Counted from the first letter of the stretch, positions 19,990-33,641 are shown. The stretch is 64,000 nt of DNA from Mesorhizobium sp. J8 (GCF_016591715.1 NZ_AP024109.1:1674001-1738000), one strand, 5' to 3'. Program-made: numbers and translations. Notes: generated by a model from the letters alone, not told the origin.

Positions 19990-20162
19990 CGTGCGTCTAA
20001 CAACTATGAATGCCAGACCCAATAGGCGTCAAACATCTATTTGGCAGTGCTTAGCGTGGTGCCGGACCGAACCTTGGTCTGCCCTTCCGCGACGAGCTTC
20101 AAGCGTCCCATTGCACAATCACAGGAGGCATGACCTTCGAAAATTCTCCTGAGTCAGTCCAC

Positions 20163-20213
20163 CTCTTGAAACATGAAAGGAACAAAATCAGTTCGGCATG
20201 CGCACGCGATGCC
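20163..20213 (+). promoter_or_regulatory. groESL promoter-region element, also found at 7248
   Basis: CTTGAA, 17 bases, then TCAGTT, followed by CGGCATG and CGCGATGC, about 90 bp before groES. The -35 fits the RpoH or housekeeping type. No CIRCE repeat is seen. Conservation with 7248-7300 suggests a functional unit. Confidence 0.5.
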
Positions 20214-20299
20214 GCAATAGTCTCGCGAACCCCATTCTGGTCCCGACAGCCTGAATCGGGGGAGGCTCTCGCAATCTGTCTGTTCTAAAGGAGAACGAA

Positions 20300-20614
20300 A
20301 TGACGTTCCGTCCATTGCATGACCGTATCCTGGTCCGCCGCATTGAGGCCGAGGAGAAGACGGCCGGAGGCATCATCATCCCCGACACCGCCAAGGAAAA
20401 GCCGCAGGAGGGCGAAGTCATCGCTGTCGGCCCAGGCGCCCGCGACGAAAGCGGGAAGCTCGTGCCCCTCGATGTGAAGGTCGACGACCGCATCCTGTTC
20501 GGCAAGTGGTCCGGCACCGACATCAAGCTCAATGGCGAGGACCTGCTCATCATGAAGGAAAGCGACATCCTGGGTGTGATTGACGTTTCGGCGCCGGCCA
20601 GGCAAGCCGCGTGA
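20300..20614 (+). CDS. groES: Co-chaperonin GroES
   Basis: 104-residue cpn10 that caps the GroEL cavity. Seen: [33 protein letters not shown] split across the mobile-loop region and the C-terminal [12 protein letters not shown] 20300 follows AAGGAG. Forms an operon with groEL 57 bp downstream. Probably an island copy additional to the housekeeping one. Confidence 0.97.
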   Translation: MTFRPLHDRILVRRIEAEEKTAGGIIIPDTAKEKPQEGEVIAVGPGARDESGKLVPLDVKVDDRILFGKWSGTDIKLNGEDLLIMKESDILGVIDVSAPARQAA

Positions 20615-22303
<1,689 letters not shown>

Positions 22304-22338
22304 CGAGGCTCACCTTTTTTCTGTGGGAGAGGGCGGAG

Positions 22339-22475
22339 CTACCTTACCAATGGTCCATTCGCCCTCTTCCAAGCGTCGATTCCGCCCTCGATGTGGCAGG
22401 CTGACGTGAGGCCCTGATCCTGGGCGGCCTGAACCGCCATGGCCGAACGCTCGCCGAAGGCTGCCGCAAGCAAAT
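22339..22475 (-). pseudogene. Rhodanese-domain C-terminal remnant
   Basis: Minus strand ERSAMAVQAAQDQGL, then TSACHIEGGIDAWKRANGP and LVR-stop, is the typical end of a rhodanese-type sulfurtransferase. The catalytic-loop half is missing. Confidence 0.6.
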
Positions 22476-22563
22476 GACCGATTGGGCGGATCAAGATGCT
22501 ACCGCGTGGACCAATATGGCGACGGGAAACAAGCGCATTGGGTCACGCTTGCGTTAGGGAAAG

Positions 22564-23016
22564 TCACGCCCGGGAAACGAGCGCAGGTATTTCCAAAGCC
22601 TCATTGGCCCCATCATGGATTGAGAAACTGTAACGGCCATATGCGTCAAGATCGACCGAGTAGCTCAGGCGGTCGCGTATGTGGTTGTCTTGGTCGAACG
22701 TGATGATCCGCGGCTTCAGCGACGTGATATGCGCTTCGTTCAGGTAGATGGAGCTGCAGACGATGATCGGGTCGCCAGGCTGGCAGGTGCGGGCGGCAGC
22801 ACCATTGAGAATGCAGCATCGTGATCCACGCTCGCCGAGAATGACATAGGTCGAAATCCGCGCGCCGGAATTCTTGTTCCAAATTTCCACGAATTCCATC
22901 GGCAGGATCCCGGCTGCCTCGCAGTGATCAGGATCGAGCGTTATCGAACCATGGTAGTTGAGGTTTGCTTCGGTGACGTGGATGCCGTGAAGCTTGCCGG
23001 CGACTATTTTTCGCAT
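22564..23016 (-). CDS. panD: Aspartate 1-decarboxylase
   Basis: 150-residue pro-enzyme that makes beta-alanine for pantothenate. Seen: MRKIVAGKLHGIHVTEANLNYHG split before the self-cleavage site Gly24-Ser25 (YHGSIT), the FVEIWNKNSGARISTYVI strand and the NGAAAR motif. Longer than most PanD by about 20 C-terminal residues. Lies 60 bp after bioZ at the end of the nad-bio block, apart from panBC. Confidence 0.93.
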   Translation of the reverse strand: MRKIVAGKLHGIHVTEANLNYHGSITLDPDHCEAAGILPMEFVEIWNKNSGARISTYVILGERGSRCCILNGAAARTCQPGDPIIVCSSIYLNEAHITSLKPRIITFDQDNHIRDRLSYSVDLDAYGRYSFSIHDGANEALEIPALVSRA

Positions 23017-23076
23017 TGGTCTGTTGTCCTCATCCGTCTCGCATGACTTGATGTCTTGTCGGCAACGGCCGCTTGG

Positions 23077-24060
23077 CTAAATTCCAACCACCAGCGCGCC
23101 GCCGCTCAATCCAGCACCTGCCGCCGCCAGGAGTATTTTCTCGCCGGCCCGGAATGGCTCGTTCTGGTTGGCGAGCGACAGGGAGAGCGGAATCGTCGCG
23201 GCGGACGAGTTGCCGTATTCGGCGATCGACTTAACGATCGCATGATCGGCAATGCCGAGGTTTCTGCCGACCGCGTCGAAGATGCGGGCATTGGCCTGAT
23301 GCGGGACGAAGCGGTTGATCTCTTGCGGCTTCAATAGGGCCGCGCCCAGCGCCTCCTGCGAGCAAGCGGTCATCATCTCGACGGCCTTGCTGAACACTTC
23401 ACGGCCGTCGGTGATCGTCATCCGGGTCTGCTCGATATCGAGACCATCGTGGAACGGTCTGTTGCTGCCGCCTGCGGGGATCTGGATCAGGCCGTAGCGC
23501 GAACCGTCCGAGTCCACCGAGGCGCCTAGAATGCCGCGATCGTCATCCTCGCACGGACCGATCACCACCGCGCCAGCGGCATCTGCGAACAGCACGGCAC
23601 TGGCGCGCTCGGCCGGATTGATGCGGCGGCTGAGGATGTTGGCGGCAATGACAAGCGCCGGCCTGCCATGCAGGCGTGTGAACCCGTCGGCGAACATCAG
23701 CGCATAGATGAAGCCGGCGCAGGCGCCGGTCAGGTCGATCGCCCCGGAACGGCTAAGGCCGAGCCTGTGCGCGACCAGCGGCGCGCTGGGCGGTAGCAGG
23801 TGGTCGGGGGTCGAGGTGGCAAGCAGCAGCAGGCCGACATCGGCGCGGTCGATGCCGGCATTCGCCAGCGCCATGTCGCCGGCCTGCGCGGCGAGGCCAG
23901 ACAGCGTGTCTTCATCGGTCGCCCAGAAGCGTGAGCGGATCCCGGTGCGCCGCTCGATCCAGCCCGGCTCGAGGCCGAGATTGTTCTCGATCTCGGCATT
24001 GGCGACCTTGCGCCCAGGCGCATGATGGCCAAGCCCGAGGATGCGGGACGACCTGCTCAT
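23077..24060 (-). CDS. bioZ: 3-oxoacyl-ACP synthase III-like BioZ
   Basis: 327-residue FabH-fold condensing enzyme. Seen: the active-site Cys in [13 protein letters not shown], His in [13 protein letters not shown] and Asn in [14 protein letters not shown]. It overlaps bioA by 4 bp inside the biotin operon. In Mesorhizobium and Agrobacterium BioZ supplies the pimelate moiety by condensing glutaryl-CoA with malonyl-ACP, replacing BioC/BioH; this role comes from established work on the family and the position here. Confidence 0.93.
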   Translation of the reverse strand: MSRSSRILGLGHHAPGRKVANAEIENNLGLEPGWIERRTGIRSRFWATDEDTLSGLAAQAGDMALANAGIDRADVGLLLLATSTPDHLLPPSAPLVAHRLGLSRSGAIDLTGACAGFIYALMFADGFTRLHGRPALVIAANILSRRINPAERASAVLFADAAGAVVIGPCEDDDRGILGASVDSDGSRYGLIQIPAGGSNRPFHDGLDIEQTRMTITDGREVFSKAVEMMTACSQEALGAALLKPQEINRFVPHQANARIFDAVGRNLGIADHAIVKSIAEYGNSSAATIPLSLSLANQNEPFRAGEKILLAAAGAGLSGGALVVGI

Positions 24061-25322
24061 GGCTTCGAGCCGAACCGTTCGCCGGCCTCCGCGATGGCGT
24101 CATAGAGCCGGTCGAGCTCGTCGCCGGTGATGCAATAGGGCGGCAGCAAATAGAGGACATTGCCGAGAGGACGCACCAGCAGTCCCCGCTCGAGGAAGAA
24201 GGCGCGCAGCTTCGGACCGATCTCGGCAAGATAACCAGATGACCCGGTACGCAGATCGAGCGCCGCTATCGTGCCGGTAAGCCGGCAGTCGATGAAGCAG
24301 GGATTGTCGCGAAAGCGGCGAAGTGCCGCGGCCTGCAGCGCGCTCAAGGCGGCGATCCGCTCGGCGACGGGCTCGTCGTTCCAGATCTCGACATTGGCGA
24401 GTGCTGCCGCGCAGGCAATCGGGTTGGCCGTGTAGGAGCTCGAGTGGAAAAAGGTCTTCTTCCGGTCGAGCGAATAGTGGGCCTGGAAGATGGCATCGGT
24501 CGCCAGCGTCGCGGCGAGCGGGATGGTGCCGCCGGTCAAGCCCTTCGAGGTGCACAATATGTCGGGCGAGATGTTCGCCTGCGCGCAGGCGAACATGGTT
24601 CCGGTGCGTCCCCAGCCGGTCATCACTTCGTCGGCGATCAGCAGCGTGCCGAAGGTTTCGGCGATCCTCTTCAATTCGGTCAAAACCCAGGCCGGATACA
24701 TCAGCATGCCGCCGGCGCCGAGCACCAGCGGCTCGACGATCAGCGCGGCTGCCCGCTTGTCGCGCGCGACAGCCTCGAACCGATCGAGCGTTTCCTGCTC
24801 GCGGCCGGGAGCCGGGAAGGGGATGGTGTCGACCTCGAACAGCAGCGGCTCGTAGGCGGCGTTGAACACGCCGCGCGCGCCAACGCTCATCGTGCCGATG
24901 GTGTCGCCATGGTAGCTGTGCTCCATGACGACGATGCGCGAACGCGGCGCGCCGATATTGCGGAAATAGCCAAGCGCCATCTTGAGCGCCACCTCGACCG
25001 AGGTCGAGCCGCTGTCGGAATAAAACACCCAGTCGAGCCGCGGCGGCGCAAGGTCGACAAGCGCGCTGGCGAGGCGCTCGGCCGGCTCGTGCGTGAAGCC
25101 GGCGAAGATGATCTGATCGAGGCTCGCAGCAGTCGTCTCGATGGCCCTGACGATGCGCGGATGACGGTGGCCATGGGTGACGACCCACCAGGACGAAATG
25201 GCGTCGAGGATGCTCGTGCCATCAGCCTTGTGGAGGTAGGCACCCTCCGCCCTGACGATCTCCGGGATCGCCGGCTCGAGGGCGTGCTGGGTGAAAGGGT
25301 GCCACACACGGGACCGGGACAT
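24057..25322 (-). CDS. bioA: Adenosylmethionine-8-amino-7-oxononanoate aminotransferase
   Basis: About 421-residue class III PLP aminotransferase converting KAPA to DAPA with SAM as amino donor. Seen: [59 protein letters not shown], the PLP-lysine region [17 protein letters not shown] and [21 protein letters not shown] 25322 overlaps the bioD stop by one base (TGATG); GTG 25325 is the alternative. Confidence 0.95.
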   Translation of the reverse strand: MSRSRVWHPFTQHALEPAIPEIVRAEGAYLHKADGTSILDAISSWWVVTHGHRHPRIVRAIETTAASLDQIIFAGFTHEPAERLASALVDLAPPRLDWVFYSDSGSTSVEVALKMALGYFRNIGAPRSRIVVMEHSYHGDTIGTMSVGARGVFNAAYEPLLFEVDTIPFPAPGREQETLDRFEAVARDKRAAALIVEPLVLGAGGMLMYPAWVLTELKRIAETFGTLLIADEVMTGWGRTGTMFACAQANISPDILCTSKGLTGGTIPLAATLATDAIFQAHYSLDRKKTFFHSSSYTANPIACAAALANVEIWNDEPVAERIAALSALQAAALRRFRDNPCFIDCRLTGTIAALDLRTGSSGYLAEIGPKLRAFFLERGLLVRPLGNVLYLLPPYCITGDELDRLYDAIAEAGERFGSKP

Positions 25323-25957
25323 CACTGATCCCCTGCAACCGGCGCGAGATCGAAGTTGGCAATCATCGCGTCCTTCAGTGTTTCATCCGTTAGCGGATTG
25401 AGGAAGGGCAATCTGCCGAGTTGCGGCACGCCGCTGAATTCCGTGATCGTCCTTTGGTTGTCCGCCATCTCCTTGCCAATGAAGACTATGCCGAGGAGCG
25501 GGATGGAGCGCGCTCGCAGCGCCTCGATCGACAACAGTGTGTGATTGATGGTGCCGAGCGCGGTGCGCGCGCACAAGATGACGGGCAGTTGCCATTCCCG
25601 GAAAACGTCGATGAATTTTGTCTGCCGATTGAGCGGCACCATCAGCCCCCCAGCACCTTCGATGATGAGCGGACCAGGCAAGTGTGGAAGCGAGAGCTTT
25701 GCCGCCTCGATCGCGACGTCGTCGATTTCGGCGGAACGGTGCGGCGAAAGCGGCGCCCTCAAGCGATAAACTTCCGGCAGCACGCGCCCGGCCGGTAGCC
25801 CGGAAAGGCGGGCAACGACCTCGCTGTCCGTCTCCTCGTCGAGGCCCGATTGTACCGGCTTCCAGTAGAAGCCGTCGAGCACGCCGGCGAGGCCCGCTGA
25901 AAACACCGTCTTGCCGATGCCGGTGTCCGTCCCGGTGATGACAATGCCTGCGGTCAT
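25322..25957 (-). CDS. bioD: Dethiobiotin synthetase
   Basis: 211-residue P-loop enzyme closing the ureido ring of dethiobiotin with CO2 and ATP. Seen: [20 protein letters not shown] (P-loop), [15 protein letters not shown] and [12 protein letters not shown]. The ATG at 25957 was chosen because [17 protein letters not shown] is the usual N-terminus. It lies 10 bp after bioF. Confidence 0.94.
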   Translation of the reverse strand: MTAGIVITGTDTGIGKTVFSAGLAGVLDGFYWKPVQSGLDEETDSEVVARLSGLPAGRVLPEVYRLRAPLSPHRSAEIDDVAIEAAKLSLPHLPGPLIIEGAGGLMVPLNRQTKFIDVFREWQLPVILCARTALGTINHTLLSIEALRARSIPLLGIVFIGKEMADNQRTITEFSGVPQLGRLPFLNPLTDETLKDAMIANFDLAPVAGDQ

Positions 25958-25967
25958 GGTGCTCTGG

Positions 25968-27122
25968 TCATGTCGCCATTCTTCGGGTTTCGGCCAAAGC
26001 ATCGACAAGCGCATCCATCATTGCCGAGGTGGCGGCTTCATCGACATTGAGCGTCAGCGATATGCGCAGGCGCGATGTTCCCTCCGGCACCGTCGGCGGC
26101 CGAATGCCGCGAATGTCGAAGCCGTGTGCTTGCAGTTCCGCCGCCACCGCCATGGTCCGCCTGACGTCGCCGATGACAACTGGCTGGATCTGCGTCCCGC
26201 TGGCCCTTACCCCGCAGCGCTCCGCAAATTGACGGCCAGCGAAAGCTACGCGCTCATGCAGATCAACGCGGCGCATCGGCTCGTCGACGAGCACTGCGAG
26301 CGCTTCACGCGCGGCCACGGCCATCAGCGGCGATGGCGCGGTGGCGTAGATGAATGGCCGGGAGCGATTGACGAGATAGTCGCACAGCGTCCTCGGTCCG
26401 GTGACGAGCGCGCCAGACGCGCCGAGCGCTTTGCCGCATGTGTGGAGCGCAACAATATTGTCGCGGCCTTTGAAAGCGGCAGCCAACCCCCGGCCATCCG
26501 GCCCCCAGATGCCGGTAGCGTGAGCCTCGTCGACGACGATGAACGCCTCGTTCCGATCGGCGAGCGCGATCAGGCTCTCCAACGGCGCGCGGTCGCCATC
26601 CATGCTGTAGAGGCTTTCGACAGCGATCCAGATCCGCCCCATGCCGCCACTGGCGCGCCAGCGCCTGATTGCATCCTCGAGGGCGTCGGCGTCGTTGTGC
26701 ACGACCGGCACGAACTCCGCGCGCCCGGCGCGCGCACCTTCATGCATGCTGGCATGGGCAAGCTCGTCGAGAACCAGCAGGTCGCCCTTCTGAGGCAGGG
26801 CGGTCAGCAGTGCGAAATTGGCGATGTAGCCGCCGCCGAAGAAGAGCGCGCGCTCGGCGCCGAAGAACGCAGCCGCGTCGGCCTCCAGTTCCTCATGCTC
26901 CGGTGCGTTGCCGCGCAGCAGCCGCGACCCTGTGGCCCCCACCGGGGTTCCGCGGGCAATGGCCGCCGCAACCGCGTTGCCAAGCCTCCCGCAGCTGGCA
27001 AGCCCGAGATAGTCGTTCGACGAGAAGTCGAGACCGGAGCGCGGAGCAAGCCGCCGTAGCCGGTCCTTGCGCGCCAGCCCCTGCAAGGTCGCCTCATACC
27101 GGGCGAGGGGAGGCCCGTTCAT
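25968..27122 (-). CDS. bioF: 8-amino-7-oxononanoate synthase
   Basis: 384-residue PLP enzyme joining a pimeloyl thioester to alanine. Seen: [55 protein letters not shown] and the lysine region [17 protein letters not shown]. The ATG at 27122 overlaps the end of bioB by 4 bp, fixing the start despite the longer frame. Confidence 0.95.
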   Translation of the reverse strand: MNGPPLARYEATLQGLARKDRLRRLAPRSGLDFSSNDYLGLASCGRLGNAVAAAIARGTPVGATGSRLLRGNAPEHEELEADAAAFFGAERALFFGGGYIANFALLTALPQKGDLLVLDELAHASMHEGARAGRAEFVPVVHNDADALEDAIRRWRASGGMGRIWIAVESLYSMDGDRAPLESLIALADRNEAFIVVDEAHATGIWGPDGRGLAAAFKGRDNIVALHTCGKALGASGALVTGPRTLCDYLVNRSRPFIYATAPSPLMAVAAREALAVLVDEPMRRVDLHERVAFAGRQFAERCGVRASGTQIQPVVIGDVRRTMAVAAELQAHGFDIRGIRPPTVPEGTSRLRISLTLNVDEAATSAMMDALVDALAETRRMAT

Positions 27123-28117
27123 TGCGCCTCGAGTTCCATCGGCTCGATGCCAAGACGCCGGAACAGAAGCGTGTCCTTGTCCTCGCCGGGATTTTCCGCC
27201 GTCAGCAGCGTGTCGCCGACGAAGATCGAATTGGCGCCGGCAAAAAAGCACAACGCCTGCATCTCGTCGGTCATGGCGGTGCGGCCGGCCGAAAGCCGGA
27301 CACGCGATTTCGGCATCATGATGCGCGCCAGTGCGATCACGCGCACGAACTCTATCGGCTCGATCGGCGTGGCTTCGGCAAGCGGCGTGCCGGCGACCGG
27401 GATGAGCATGTTGATCGGAACGCTTTCTGGATGCTCAGGCAGATTGGCCAGCGTCACCAGCATGTCGATCCGGTCCACCTTCTCCTCGCCCATGCCGACA
27501 ATGCCGCCGCAGCAGACCTTGATGCCCGATTGGCGAACGTTCTCCAGCGTCTCGAGCCGATCGGCAAAGCTGCGCGTGCTGACGATCTCGCTGTAGTAGC
27601 GTTCCGACGTGTCGATGTTGTGGTTGTAGTAGTCGAGCCCCGCCTGCTTCAGCCGCGCTGCCTGGTCGAGGTCGAGCATGCCGAGCGTCATGCAGGTCTC
27701 CATGCCGAGCGCCTTGACGCCTTCGACCATGGCGACCACCGCATCCATGTCGCGCGGCTTGGGATTGCGCCAGGCCGCACCCATGCAATAGCGGGTGGCG
27801 CCGGCGTCCCGCGCCTTGATCGCCTCGGCGATGACGCGGTTGACTTCCATCAGCTTCGAGGCCTTCAGCCCCGTTTCGTGATGCGCCGACTGGCTACAAT
27901 AGCCGCAATCCTCCGGGCAGCCGCCGGTCTTGATGCTGAGAAGCCGGCTGAGCTGGACCTTGTTGGGATCGAAATTCTGACGGTGAACGGTATGTGCCAG
28001 GAAGAGCAGATTGTTGAAAGGTGCGTCGTGAAGGGCCCGAGCCTTCTCCAGGGTCCACATCCCGCCATCAGCGCATTGCGTCCGTGGCATCGTCTCAGTC
28101 GGATCGGTGTCGTGCAT
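27119..28117 (-). CDS. bioB: Biotin synthase
   Basis: About 332-residue radical-SAM enzyme inserting sulfur into dethiobiotin. Seen: [19 protein letters not shown] (CxxxCxxC cluster), [26 protein letters not shown] and RLSAGRTAM. First of bioBFDAZ. ATG 28117 with AGGACGG upstream is preferred to longer starts. No BioR palindrome (TTATCTATAA type) is seen upstream, so it is probably read through from nadABC. Confidence 0.95.
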   Translation of the reverse strand: MHDTDPTETMPRTQCADGGMWTLEKARALHDAPFNNLLFLAHTVHRQNFDPNKVQLSRLLSIKTGGCPEDCGYCSQSAHHETGLKASKLMEVNRVIAEAIKARDAGATRYCMGAAWRNPKPRDMDAVVAMVEGVKALGMETCMTLGMLDLDQAARLKQAGLDYYNHNIDTSERYYSEIVSTRSFADRLETLENVRQSGIKVCCGGIVGMGEEKVDRIDMLVTLANLPEHPESVPINMLIPVAGTPLAEATPIEPIEFVRVIALARIMMPKSRVRLSAGRTAMTDEMQALCFFAGANSIFVGDTLLTAENPGEDKDTLLFRRLGIEPMELEAQ

Positions 28118-28209
28118 ATCCGTCCTGCTTCTCAGCTTCTTTGCTTGCCGTGACTCTTCGTCTGATTCATGCCGGTTTGATTGTCGATCCCCGACCGTTT
28201 CGCTGCGGA

Positions 28210-29061
28210 TCATGTGTAATAGTCCAGTCCGATATCGAGAATTGGCGCACTATGGGTCAGCCAGCCGACGGACATAAGGTCGATGCCGGTGGCCGCGATG
28301 GCTGGCGCCGTCGTGGCTGTGATCCTGCCCGACGCCTCAGTGATCGCCCGGCCGGCAACAATGATCACCGCCTGCCGAAGCTTATCGAGCGACATGTTGT
28401 CGAGCAGGACGGCATCTGGGGCGAGCGAGAGGGCTTCTTCCAACTGGGTCAGCGTGTCGACCTCGACTTCGATCTTGACGAGATGGCCGACGCTCTCTCG
28501 CGCGCGCTTGATGGCGGAGCGGATGCCGCCGGCAACCGCAATGTGGTTGTCCTTGATCAGCACGGCGTCATCGAGGCCGAAGCGGTGATTGGCGCCCCCG
28601 CCGGCGCGTACGGCGTATTTTTCGACAGTCCGCAACCCGGGGGTCGTCTTACGGGTGCAGGTGACCTTGGCGCGGTGCTCGCAAATCGCTGCGACAATCG
28701 AAGCGGTTGCCGTGGCAATGCCACTGAGATGACATAAGAAATTCAGCGCCGTGCGTTCAGCGGTGAGAATGGCCCGGGTCGGACCACTTACCGATGCAAT
28801 TATCTCCCCTTCCGCGACTTTGCTGCCGTCCGCCCGGTTTACGTCCATCTTGATATTTTGGTCGATCAACCTGAATGCGAGGCTCACCAGATCGAGCCCG
28901 GCGACAACCCCGGGCTGGCGTGCGGCAAGCACTGTCGTGGCGTGGTGATACTTCGCTACGGTCGCCTCGGTGGTGACGTCACCGGCTCTGCCCAGGTCTT
29001 CGAGAAGGGCTGACCGTACCAGCGGCTCGAGCATAATTGCGGGAAGCGGTGACAGGTTCAT
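28210..29061 (-). CDS. nadC: Nicotinate-nucleotide pyrophosphorylase
   Basis: 283-residue quinolinate phosphoribosyltransferase forming NaMN. Seen: [69 protein letters not shown] and [17 protein letters not shown] 29061 overlaps the nadB stop (TGATG). The gap to bioB is 92 bp. Confidence 0.96.
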   Translation of the reverse strand: MNLSPLPAIMLEPLVRSALLEDLGRAGDVTTEATVAKYHHATTVLAARQPGVVAGLDLVSLAFRLIDQNIKMDVNRADGSKVAEGEIIASVSGPTRAILTAERTALNFLCHLSGIATATASIVAAICEHRAKVTCTRKTTPGLRTVEKYAVRAGGGANHRFGLDDAVLIKDNHIAVAGGIRSAIKRARESVGHLVKIEVEVDTLTQLEEALSLAPDAVLLDNMSLDKLRQAVIIVAGRAITEASGRITATTAPAIAATGIDLMSVGWLTHSAPILDIGLDYYT

Positions 29062-30602
29062 CAGGTGGTGCTTTCCAGCGTTGGCGAGTGTGCCAGTTCC
29101 CGCGCTGCGGCCAAGGCGGCTTCGAGAGTGATTTCGGACCGTCGCGCAACAGCCGCATGATGGGGAAAGTCCTCGCGGTAATGAGCGCCGCGGCTCTCTC
29201 GGCGCCGCAAGGCGGAAATAGCAATCATCAGACCGACAGCCGCCGGATCGGATGCCGCGGCCTCGCATTCGGCGAGCGGCAACAACTCCTGAGCGGCTGC
29301 TTTTAAAGCTTCGCCATTGCGCACGATGCCGAGCGCGCGCGACAGGGAAGGACGCACACGTATCGGATCTGGCGATGGATAAGCGCCCGCAAACATTGGC
29401 TTTGTTCTGCGAGCAGGCGTTCCGGCCACGCTTTCAGCGACCCAGCGCGCGCACACGACGGCCTCGGTCAAGGAATTGCTGGCGAGCCTGTTGGCGCCAT
29501 GCAGTCCAGTCGAGGCAACTTCACCACAGGCCCACAACCCCTTGACCGACGTCCTACCGGAGCCGTCCACAGCAACACCACCCATGTGATAGTGCTGGGC
29601 AGGACGAATGGGAATGAGAGCGCGCGCGGGATTGATGCCGAATTTACGACAGGCAGACGCGATTGTGGGGAAGCGTCGTTGAAATTCCGGGCCAGGGCGT
29701 TTGCGCGCGTCGAGGAAAACCTGATGGCCGCCAGCCAGATGGCTCCAGACTGCGCGGGCAACGACGTCGCGTGGCGCAAGTTCGGCGCCCGGCACGCCAT
29801 CAAGGAAGCGCCGACCCGTCTCGTCGACTAGGACAGCACCTTCGCCTCGAACAGCCTCGCTGACCAGAGCCATGGGGCGTCGCCGGCACTCAAGCGCGGT
29901 CGGGTGGAACTGGATGAACTCGAGGTCGGCAAGGACAGCTCCCGCGCGGGCCGCAAGTGCCAGGCCCTGTCCGCAACTGCCCGAAGGATTGGTCGTATCG
30001 AGAAAGAGCCCGCCGATCCCACCGGTGGCAAGGACGACCCGCCGTGAGCCGAAGAAGACAGGTCCCAGCGCGCAGCTCGCCCAGACGCCTCGGATGGCAT
30101 TCTCCTTGACCGCCAGTCGGCGCGCTTCCACGCCCTCTACGACAACGATCGAGGGTGTGGAGCGCACGGCCCCAATCAGTGCACGCATGATCTCACGCCC
30201 ACTGCCGTCGCCATGCGCATGAACGATGCGACGCCGGCTGTGCGCGGCCTCCAATCCGAGGCACAGTGGTCCTTTCGGCGTACGGTCGAAGGGAACCCCA
30301 AAGCGCGCAAGCCCTTCGATCGCCCCTGGCGCGGCTTGGAGGATGCGGCTCGCCATGTCTGTGTCACACAGACCGTCTCCCGCGGCGAGCGTGTCGGCCA
30401 AGTGCAATTGCGGATCGTCGTCTTGACCGAAACTCGCAGCCAGCCCCCCCTGTGCCGAGGTGCTCGATGTGTCTGCTCCCAAGAGCGTCCTGGACAAAAG
30501 AAGCACCGGCTCCGGCGCCAATTGAAGCGCGGTCATCAGCCCGGCTATTCCGCCGCCGATGATGATGGGCCGCCCGGAGAAGCTGCGGATATTGGCGCTC
30601 AA
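29061..30602 (-). CDS. nadB: L-aspartate oxidase
   Basis: 513-residue FAD enzyme oxidising aspartate to iminoaspartate for NadA. Seen: [57 protein letters not shown] split over the FAD region, FIQFHPTAL and [24 protein letters not shown]. The start is TTG 30602, overlapping the nadA stop as TTGA, which supports it. Confidence 0.95.
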   Translation of the reverse strand: MSANIRSFSGRPIIIGGGIAGLMTALQLAPEPVLLLSRTLLGADTSSTSAQGGLAASFGQDDDPQLHLADTLAAGDGLCDTDMASRILQAAPGAIEGLARFGVPFDRTPKGPLCLGLEAAHSRRRIVHAHGDGSGREIMRALIGAVRSTPSIVVVEGVEARRLAVKENAIRGVWASCALGPVFFGSRRVVLATGGIGGLFLDTTNPSGSCGQGLALAARAGAVLADLEFIQFHPTALECRRRPMALVSEAVRGEGAVLVDETGRRFLDGVPGAELAPRDVVARAVWSHLAGGHQVFLDARKRPGPEFQRRFPTIASACRKFGINPARALIPIRPAQHYHMGGVAVDGSGRTSVKGLWACGEVASTGLHGANRLASNSLTEAVVCARWVAESVAGTPARRTKPMFAGAYPSPDPIRVRPSLSRALGIVRNGEALKAAAQELLPLAECEAAASDPAAVGLMIAISALRRRESRGAHYREDFPHHAAVARRSEITLEAALAAARELAHSPTLESTT

Positions 30603-31573
30603 ATTGCCAGCATCCGTTCGACCGCAAGCCGCGCGCGTCCGGCTATTCCCGGCTCGATGGTTACGACATGGCGGTTTTGCTCAAGCGCCGCGCGGATGTT
30701 GGCAAGCGTGATCCGCTTCATGTGCGGGCACAAATTGCAGGGCCGGATGAACTCGACATCTGGATGCGCTAACGCGACGTTGTCGCTCATCGAGCATTCC
30801 GTCATCAGCACCACACGTGGCGGCTTTTGCTTTTCGACATAGTCGCACATGGCTGCCGTCGAACCGGAAAAATCGGCCTCGGCCACGACCTCGGGCGGGC
30901 ATTCGGGATGGGCCAGCACGCTCACGCCGGGATGGCTTTCGCGCAACTCGCGGATATCGGCCGGCGTGAAGCGCTCATGCACCTCGCAATGGCCTTTCCA
31001 GGCGATGATCTCGACGTCGGTCTGGGCGGCGATATTGTGGGCCAGATATTCATCCGGCAACATAATGACCCTGGGGGTACCAAGGGATTCGACGACCTTC
31101 CTGGCGTTGCCCGACGTACAGCAGATATCCGACTCGGCTTTCACTTCGGCCGACGTGTTGACATAGGTTACGATCGGCACGCCGGGATATCGCTGGCGCA
31201 TCAAGCGGACATCTTGTGCCGTGATCGAGTCAGCTAGCGAGCAACCAGCCCAGAGATCGGGTATGAGGACCGTCTTGTCCGGATTAAGGAGCTTGGCCGT
31301 TTCGGCCATGAAGTGCACGCCGGCCAGCACGATGACCTGCGCCTCGACCGTCATAGCCTTGCGGGCGAGCGCCAAGCTGTCGCCGACGATGTCGGCCACA
31401 CAGTGGAAGATCTCGGGGGTTTGATAGTTGTGGGCCAGGACGACGGCATTGCGCTCGCGCTTCAGCGCCAGAATGGCCTCGATATCATCGCTGAAAGCCG
31501 CCCATTCCCCCGGCGGGATGACGCGCCAGACGCGTCGATACAGAGAGGCGGCCGAAGGTAACGCCCCGCTCAT
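30599..31573 (-). CDS. nadA: Quinolinate synthase
   Basis: 324-residue [4Fe-4S] enzyme making quinolinate. Seen: [47 protein letters not shown] and three cluster Cys ([24 protein letters not shown]). First of nadABC, behind nadQ and a repeat-containing upstream region. Confidence 0.96.
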   Translation of the reverse strand: MSGALPSAASLYRRVWRVIPPGEWAAFSDDIEAILALKRERNAVVLAHNYQTPEIFHCVADIVGDSLALARKAMTVEAQVIVLAGVHFMAETAKLLNPDKTVLIPDLWAGCSLADSITAQDVRLMRQRYPGVPIVTYVNTSAEVKAESDICCTSGNARKVVESLGTPRVIMLPDEYLAHNIAAQTDVEIIAWKGHCEVHERFTPADIRELRESHPGVSVLAHPECPPEVVAEADFSGSTAAMCDYVEKQKPPRVVLMTECSMSDNVALAHPDVEFIRPCNLCPHMKRITLANIRAALEQNRHVVTIEPGIAGRARLAVERMLAI

Positions 31574-31598
31574 CGGCGCCTCCCCATTTATAATCCAT

Positions 31599-31631
31599 TT
31601 GACTATAAGGAGTATATATCTAGGTTGACTA
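31599..31631. promoter_or_regulatory. Direct repeats upstream of nadA, possible NadQ operator
   Basis: TTGACTA occurs at 31599 and again at 31625, 26 bp apart, flanking an AT-rich core (AGTATATATC). It lies between nadQ and nadA and is a candidate binding site for the NadQ regulator or part of the promoter. Confidence 0.4.
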
Positions 31632-31639
31632 CAAGCCTG

Positions 31640-32608
31640 TCAACCCCGCGCGACCGGCAATTTTGTGCCGACCATCGCCGTTTCGTCGAGGACCGCATGG
31701 CGGAAACGATAGAGCCTTGCCGGTCGCCCGCCCGTGTCGACGGAAGTCTCACCGGTCTCCTCGACCAGCTCCTGCTGCTCTATGAGGCGACGAAAATTGG
31801 GCTTGTTGATCAGCCTGCCGGCGAGCGCCTCGACGGTTCGTTGCAGCTGTAACAGCGTAAAAGATTGCGGCATCAGCTCAAAGACGACCGGCCGATATTT
31901 GATCTTGGAGCGCAGTCGCGCGATGCCCGTCGCCACGATGCGGCGATGATCGGCAACCATGGACTTGCTGGGCACCAGCGATGGCCGCGTCGCATCGCGT
32001 CCGCTTGCCGCCTCTTGGACCAGCCCTGCTTCGTAGACCAACTCATAGCGCTGAAGCGTAAGTTCCTCGTTCCAATGGCGGTCGTCGAAGCCGAAGGCCT
32101 TCGCCGCCCGCTGCCGACGTTCGCGTCGCATGGCCGCGTCGCCGGCACTATCTGCCCATTCAATCAAGCGGGGCCGCAATACGTCCAGCACCACCGGCGG
32201 TGCGCCGGAGCGGTGATCCTCCCATGGAAAATATTCGTACCAGCTTCGCCAGCCGCACTTGGACGAGTCCGCACCCTGTTCCTTGCGCGTCAGTGCCAGA
32301 TAGCTGATGGAGATGGCGCGCTGCCGGCGCTCGCCGCCGATGCGGTCTCGATCTGCGAAGGTGTAGAGTTGTTCGATGTAGCCCAGCGGATGGCCGGTCT
32401 GCTGCTCGACCCACCCTCTCAAACCGGATTGCAGCGATCGGTGCTCAAGCGCAAATGGTCCGGAAGGCAATGTGTCCGCCTGCCCGATTGTGAGGACACA
32501 GGGTTCATTGCCGGATACGGCGACGACAAAGGCGATCAGGTCAACTTTGGCTTCGTCCGCCGTGACGGCGGTTCTGTGTTTCCTTGTTCCTTTTGCCTGA
32601 TTGTCCAT
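31640..32608 (-). CDS. nadQ: NadQ-type Nudix-related NAD regulator
   Basis: About 322 residues. The N-terminal 150 resemble a degenerate Nudix domain (ADEAKVDLIAFVVAVSGNEPCVLTI, LRGWVEQQTGHPLGYIEQLYTFADRDR). The C-terminus is an NrtR-like winged helix (FELMPQSFTLLQLQRTVEALAGRLINKPNFRR). Such proteins repress nad genes in alphaproteobacteria according to NAD status. Immediately upstream of and codirectional with nadABC. ATG 32608 was chosen over TTG 32701, but SD support is poor. Confidence 0.82.
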   Translation of the reverse strand: MDNQAKGTRKHRTAVTADEAKVDLIAFVVAVSGNEPCVLTIGQADTLPSGPFALEHRSLQSGLRGWVEQQTGHPLGYIEQLYTFADRDRIGGERRQRAISISYLALTRKEQGADSSKCGWRSWYEYFPWEDHRSGAPPVVLDVLRPRLIEWADSAGDAAMRRERRQRAAKAFGFDDRHWNEELTLQRYELVYEAGLVQEAASGRDATRPSLVPSKSMVADHRRIVATGIARLRSKIKYRPVVFELMPQSFTLLQLQRTVEALAGRLINKPNFRRLIEQQELVEETGETSVDTGGRPARLYRFRHAVLDETAMVGTKLPVARG

Positions 32609-32780
32609 GTTCGCGAAGTGGTTTGCAGGCGCTCGGCGCCTTAATCGATTTAGTTTAAGCACGGCTGTCTGCACGTCAACAGCGCGCAGCTGCACGGCCA
32701 ATTTTTAGCTCTTCGCACTTGCACAAAAACATGCCAAACGCGACACCTGCGGTGGGTAACGCTGCGGAAGGAAGAATGCC

Positions 32781-33641
32781 TTGAGCATAACTGGCGATTC
32801 AAAGGCGATTACACCGACCGATATTCGGGCGCGTAAGGGCGGCGTCCCGCTCGTCTGCCTCACGGCCTATACGACGCCGATTGCAAAGCTGGTCGATCGA
32901 CATTGCGACATCGTTCTTGTCGGCGACAGCGTCGGCATGGTGCTGCACGGCCTGCCGTCGACGCTCGGCGTCACGCTCGACATGATGATTCTGCACGGCA
33001 AGGCGGTGCGGCGTGGCCTGGAGCAGGCGCTGTTCGTCATTGACTTGCCGTTCGGTTCCTACGAGGCAAGTCCCGAGCAGGCGTTCCGCAACGCGGCTCG
33101 ACTGATGGCGGAGACCGGTTGCGCGGCTGTCAAGCTGGAGGGCGGCGAGGCGATGGCCGCTACTATCCAATTCCTCGCCGCTCGTGGCATTCCTGTCATG
33201 GCCCATGTCGGCTTGACGCCGCAGGCAGTCAACGCCTTGGGTGGTTACCGCGTGCAGGGCAGGGGAGAGGACGCCGCACGGATCAGGCGCGATGCGCTGT
33301 CGGTCGCGCAAGCCGGCGCCTTTTCGGTCGTGCTTGAAAAGATGCCAGAGCACCTCGCGCGGCGGATCACTGGCGAGATCGAAATCCCCACTATCGGCAT
33401 CGGCGCCTCACCGGCCTGCGACGGCCAGATCCTGGTGAGTGACGACATGCTCGGCCTGTTCTCCGCGTTCAGGCCGAAATTCGTCAAGCGCTACGCAGAG
33501 CTCGGCGATCAGGCCAGCGCCGCGATCGCGGCCTATGCGGACGAAGTGCGCAGCAGGCGCTTCCCCGCCGCCGAGCACGTCTTTGCCGACGCGGCCAAGG
33601 GGGCCGACGTAGGTCCGGCAGGAATCGGAGGAGCGGCGTGA
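32781..33641 (+). CDS. panB: 3-methyl-2-oxobutanoate hydroxymethyltransferase
   Basis: 286-residue enzyme making ketopantoate. Seen: [61 protein letters not shown] and [22 protein letters not shown]. The start is TTG 32781 after AAGGAAG. Divergent from nadQ; overlaps panC by GTGA. Confidence 0.96.
   Translation: MSITGDSKAITPTDIRARKGGVPLVCLTAYTTPIAKLVDRHCDIVLVGDSVGMVLHGLPSTLGVTLDMMILHGKAVRRGLEQALFVIDLPFGSYEASPEQAFRNAARLMAETGCAAVKLEGGEAMAATIQFLAARGIPVMAHVGLTPQAVNALGGYRVQGRGEDAARIRRDALSVAQAGAFSVVLEKMPEHLARRITGEIEIPTIGIGASPACDGQILVSDDMLGLFSAFRPKFVKRYAELGDQASAAIAAYADEVRSRRFPAAEHVFADAAKGADVGPAGIGGAA

Noticed and set aside
24444..25328. 294-codon plus-strand frame
   Set aside because: Antisense to bioA without recognisable motifs.
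32728..32748. Minus-strand TGGCATG...TGTGCA before nadQ
   Set aside because: GG-N11-GC spacing is one base too long.
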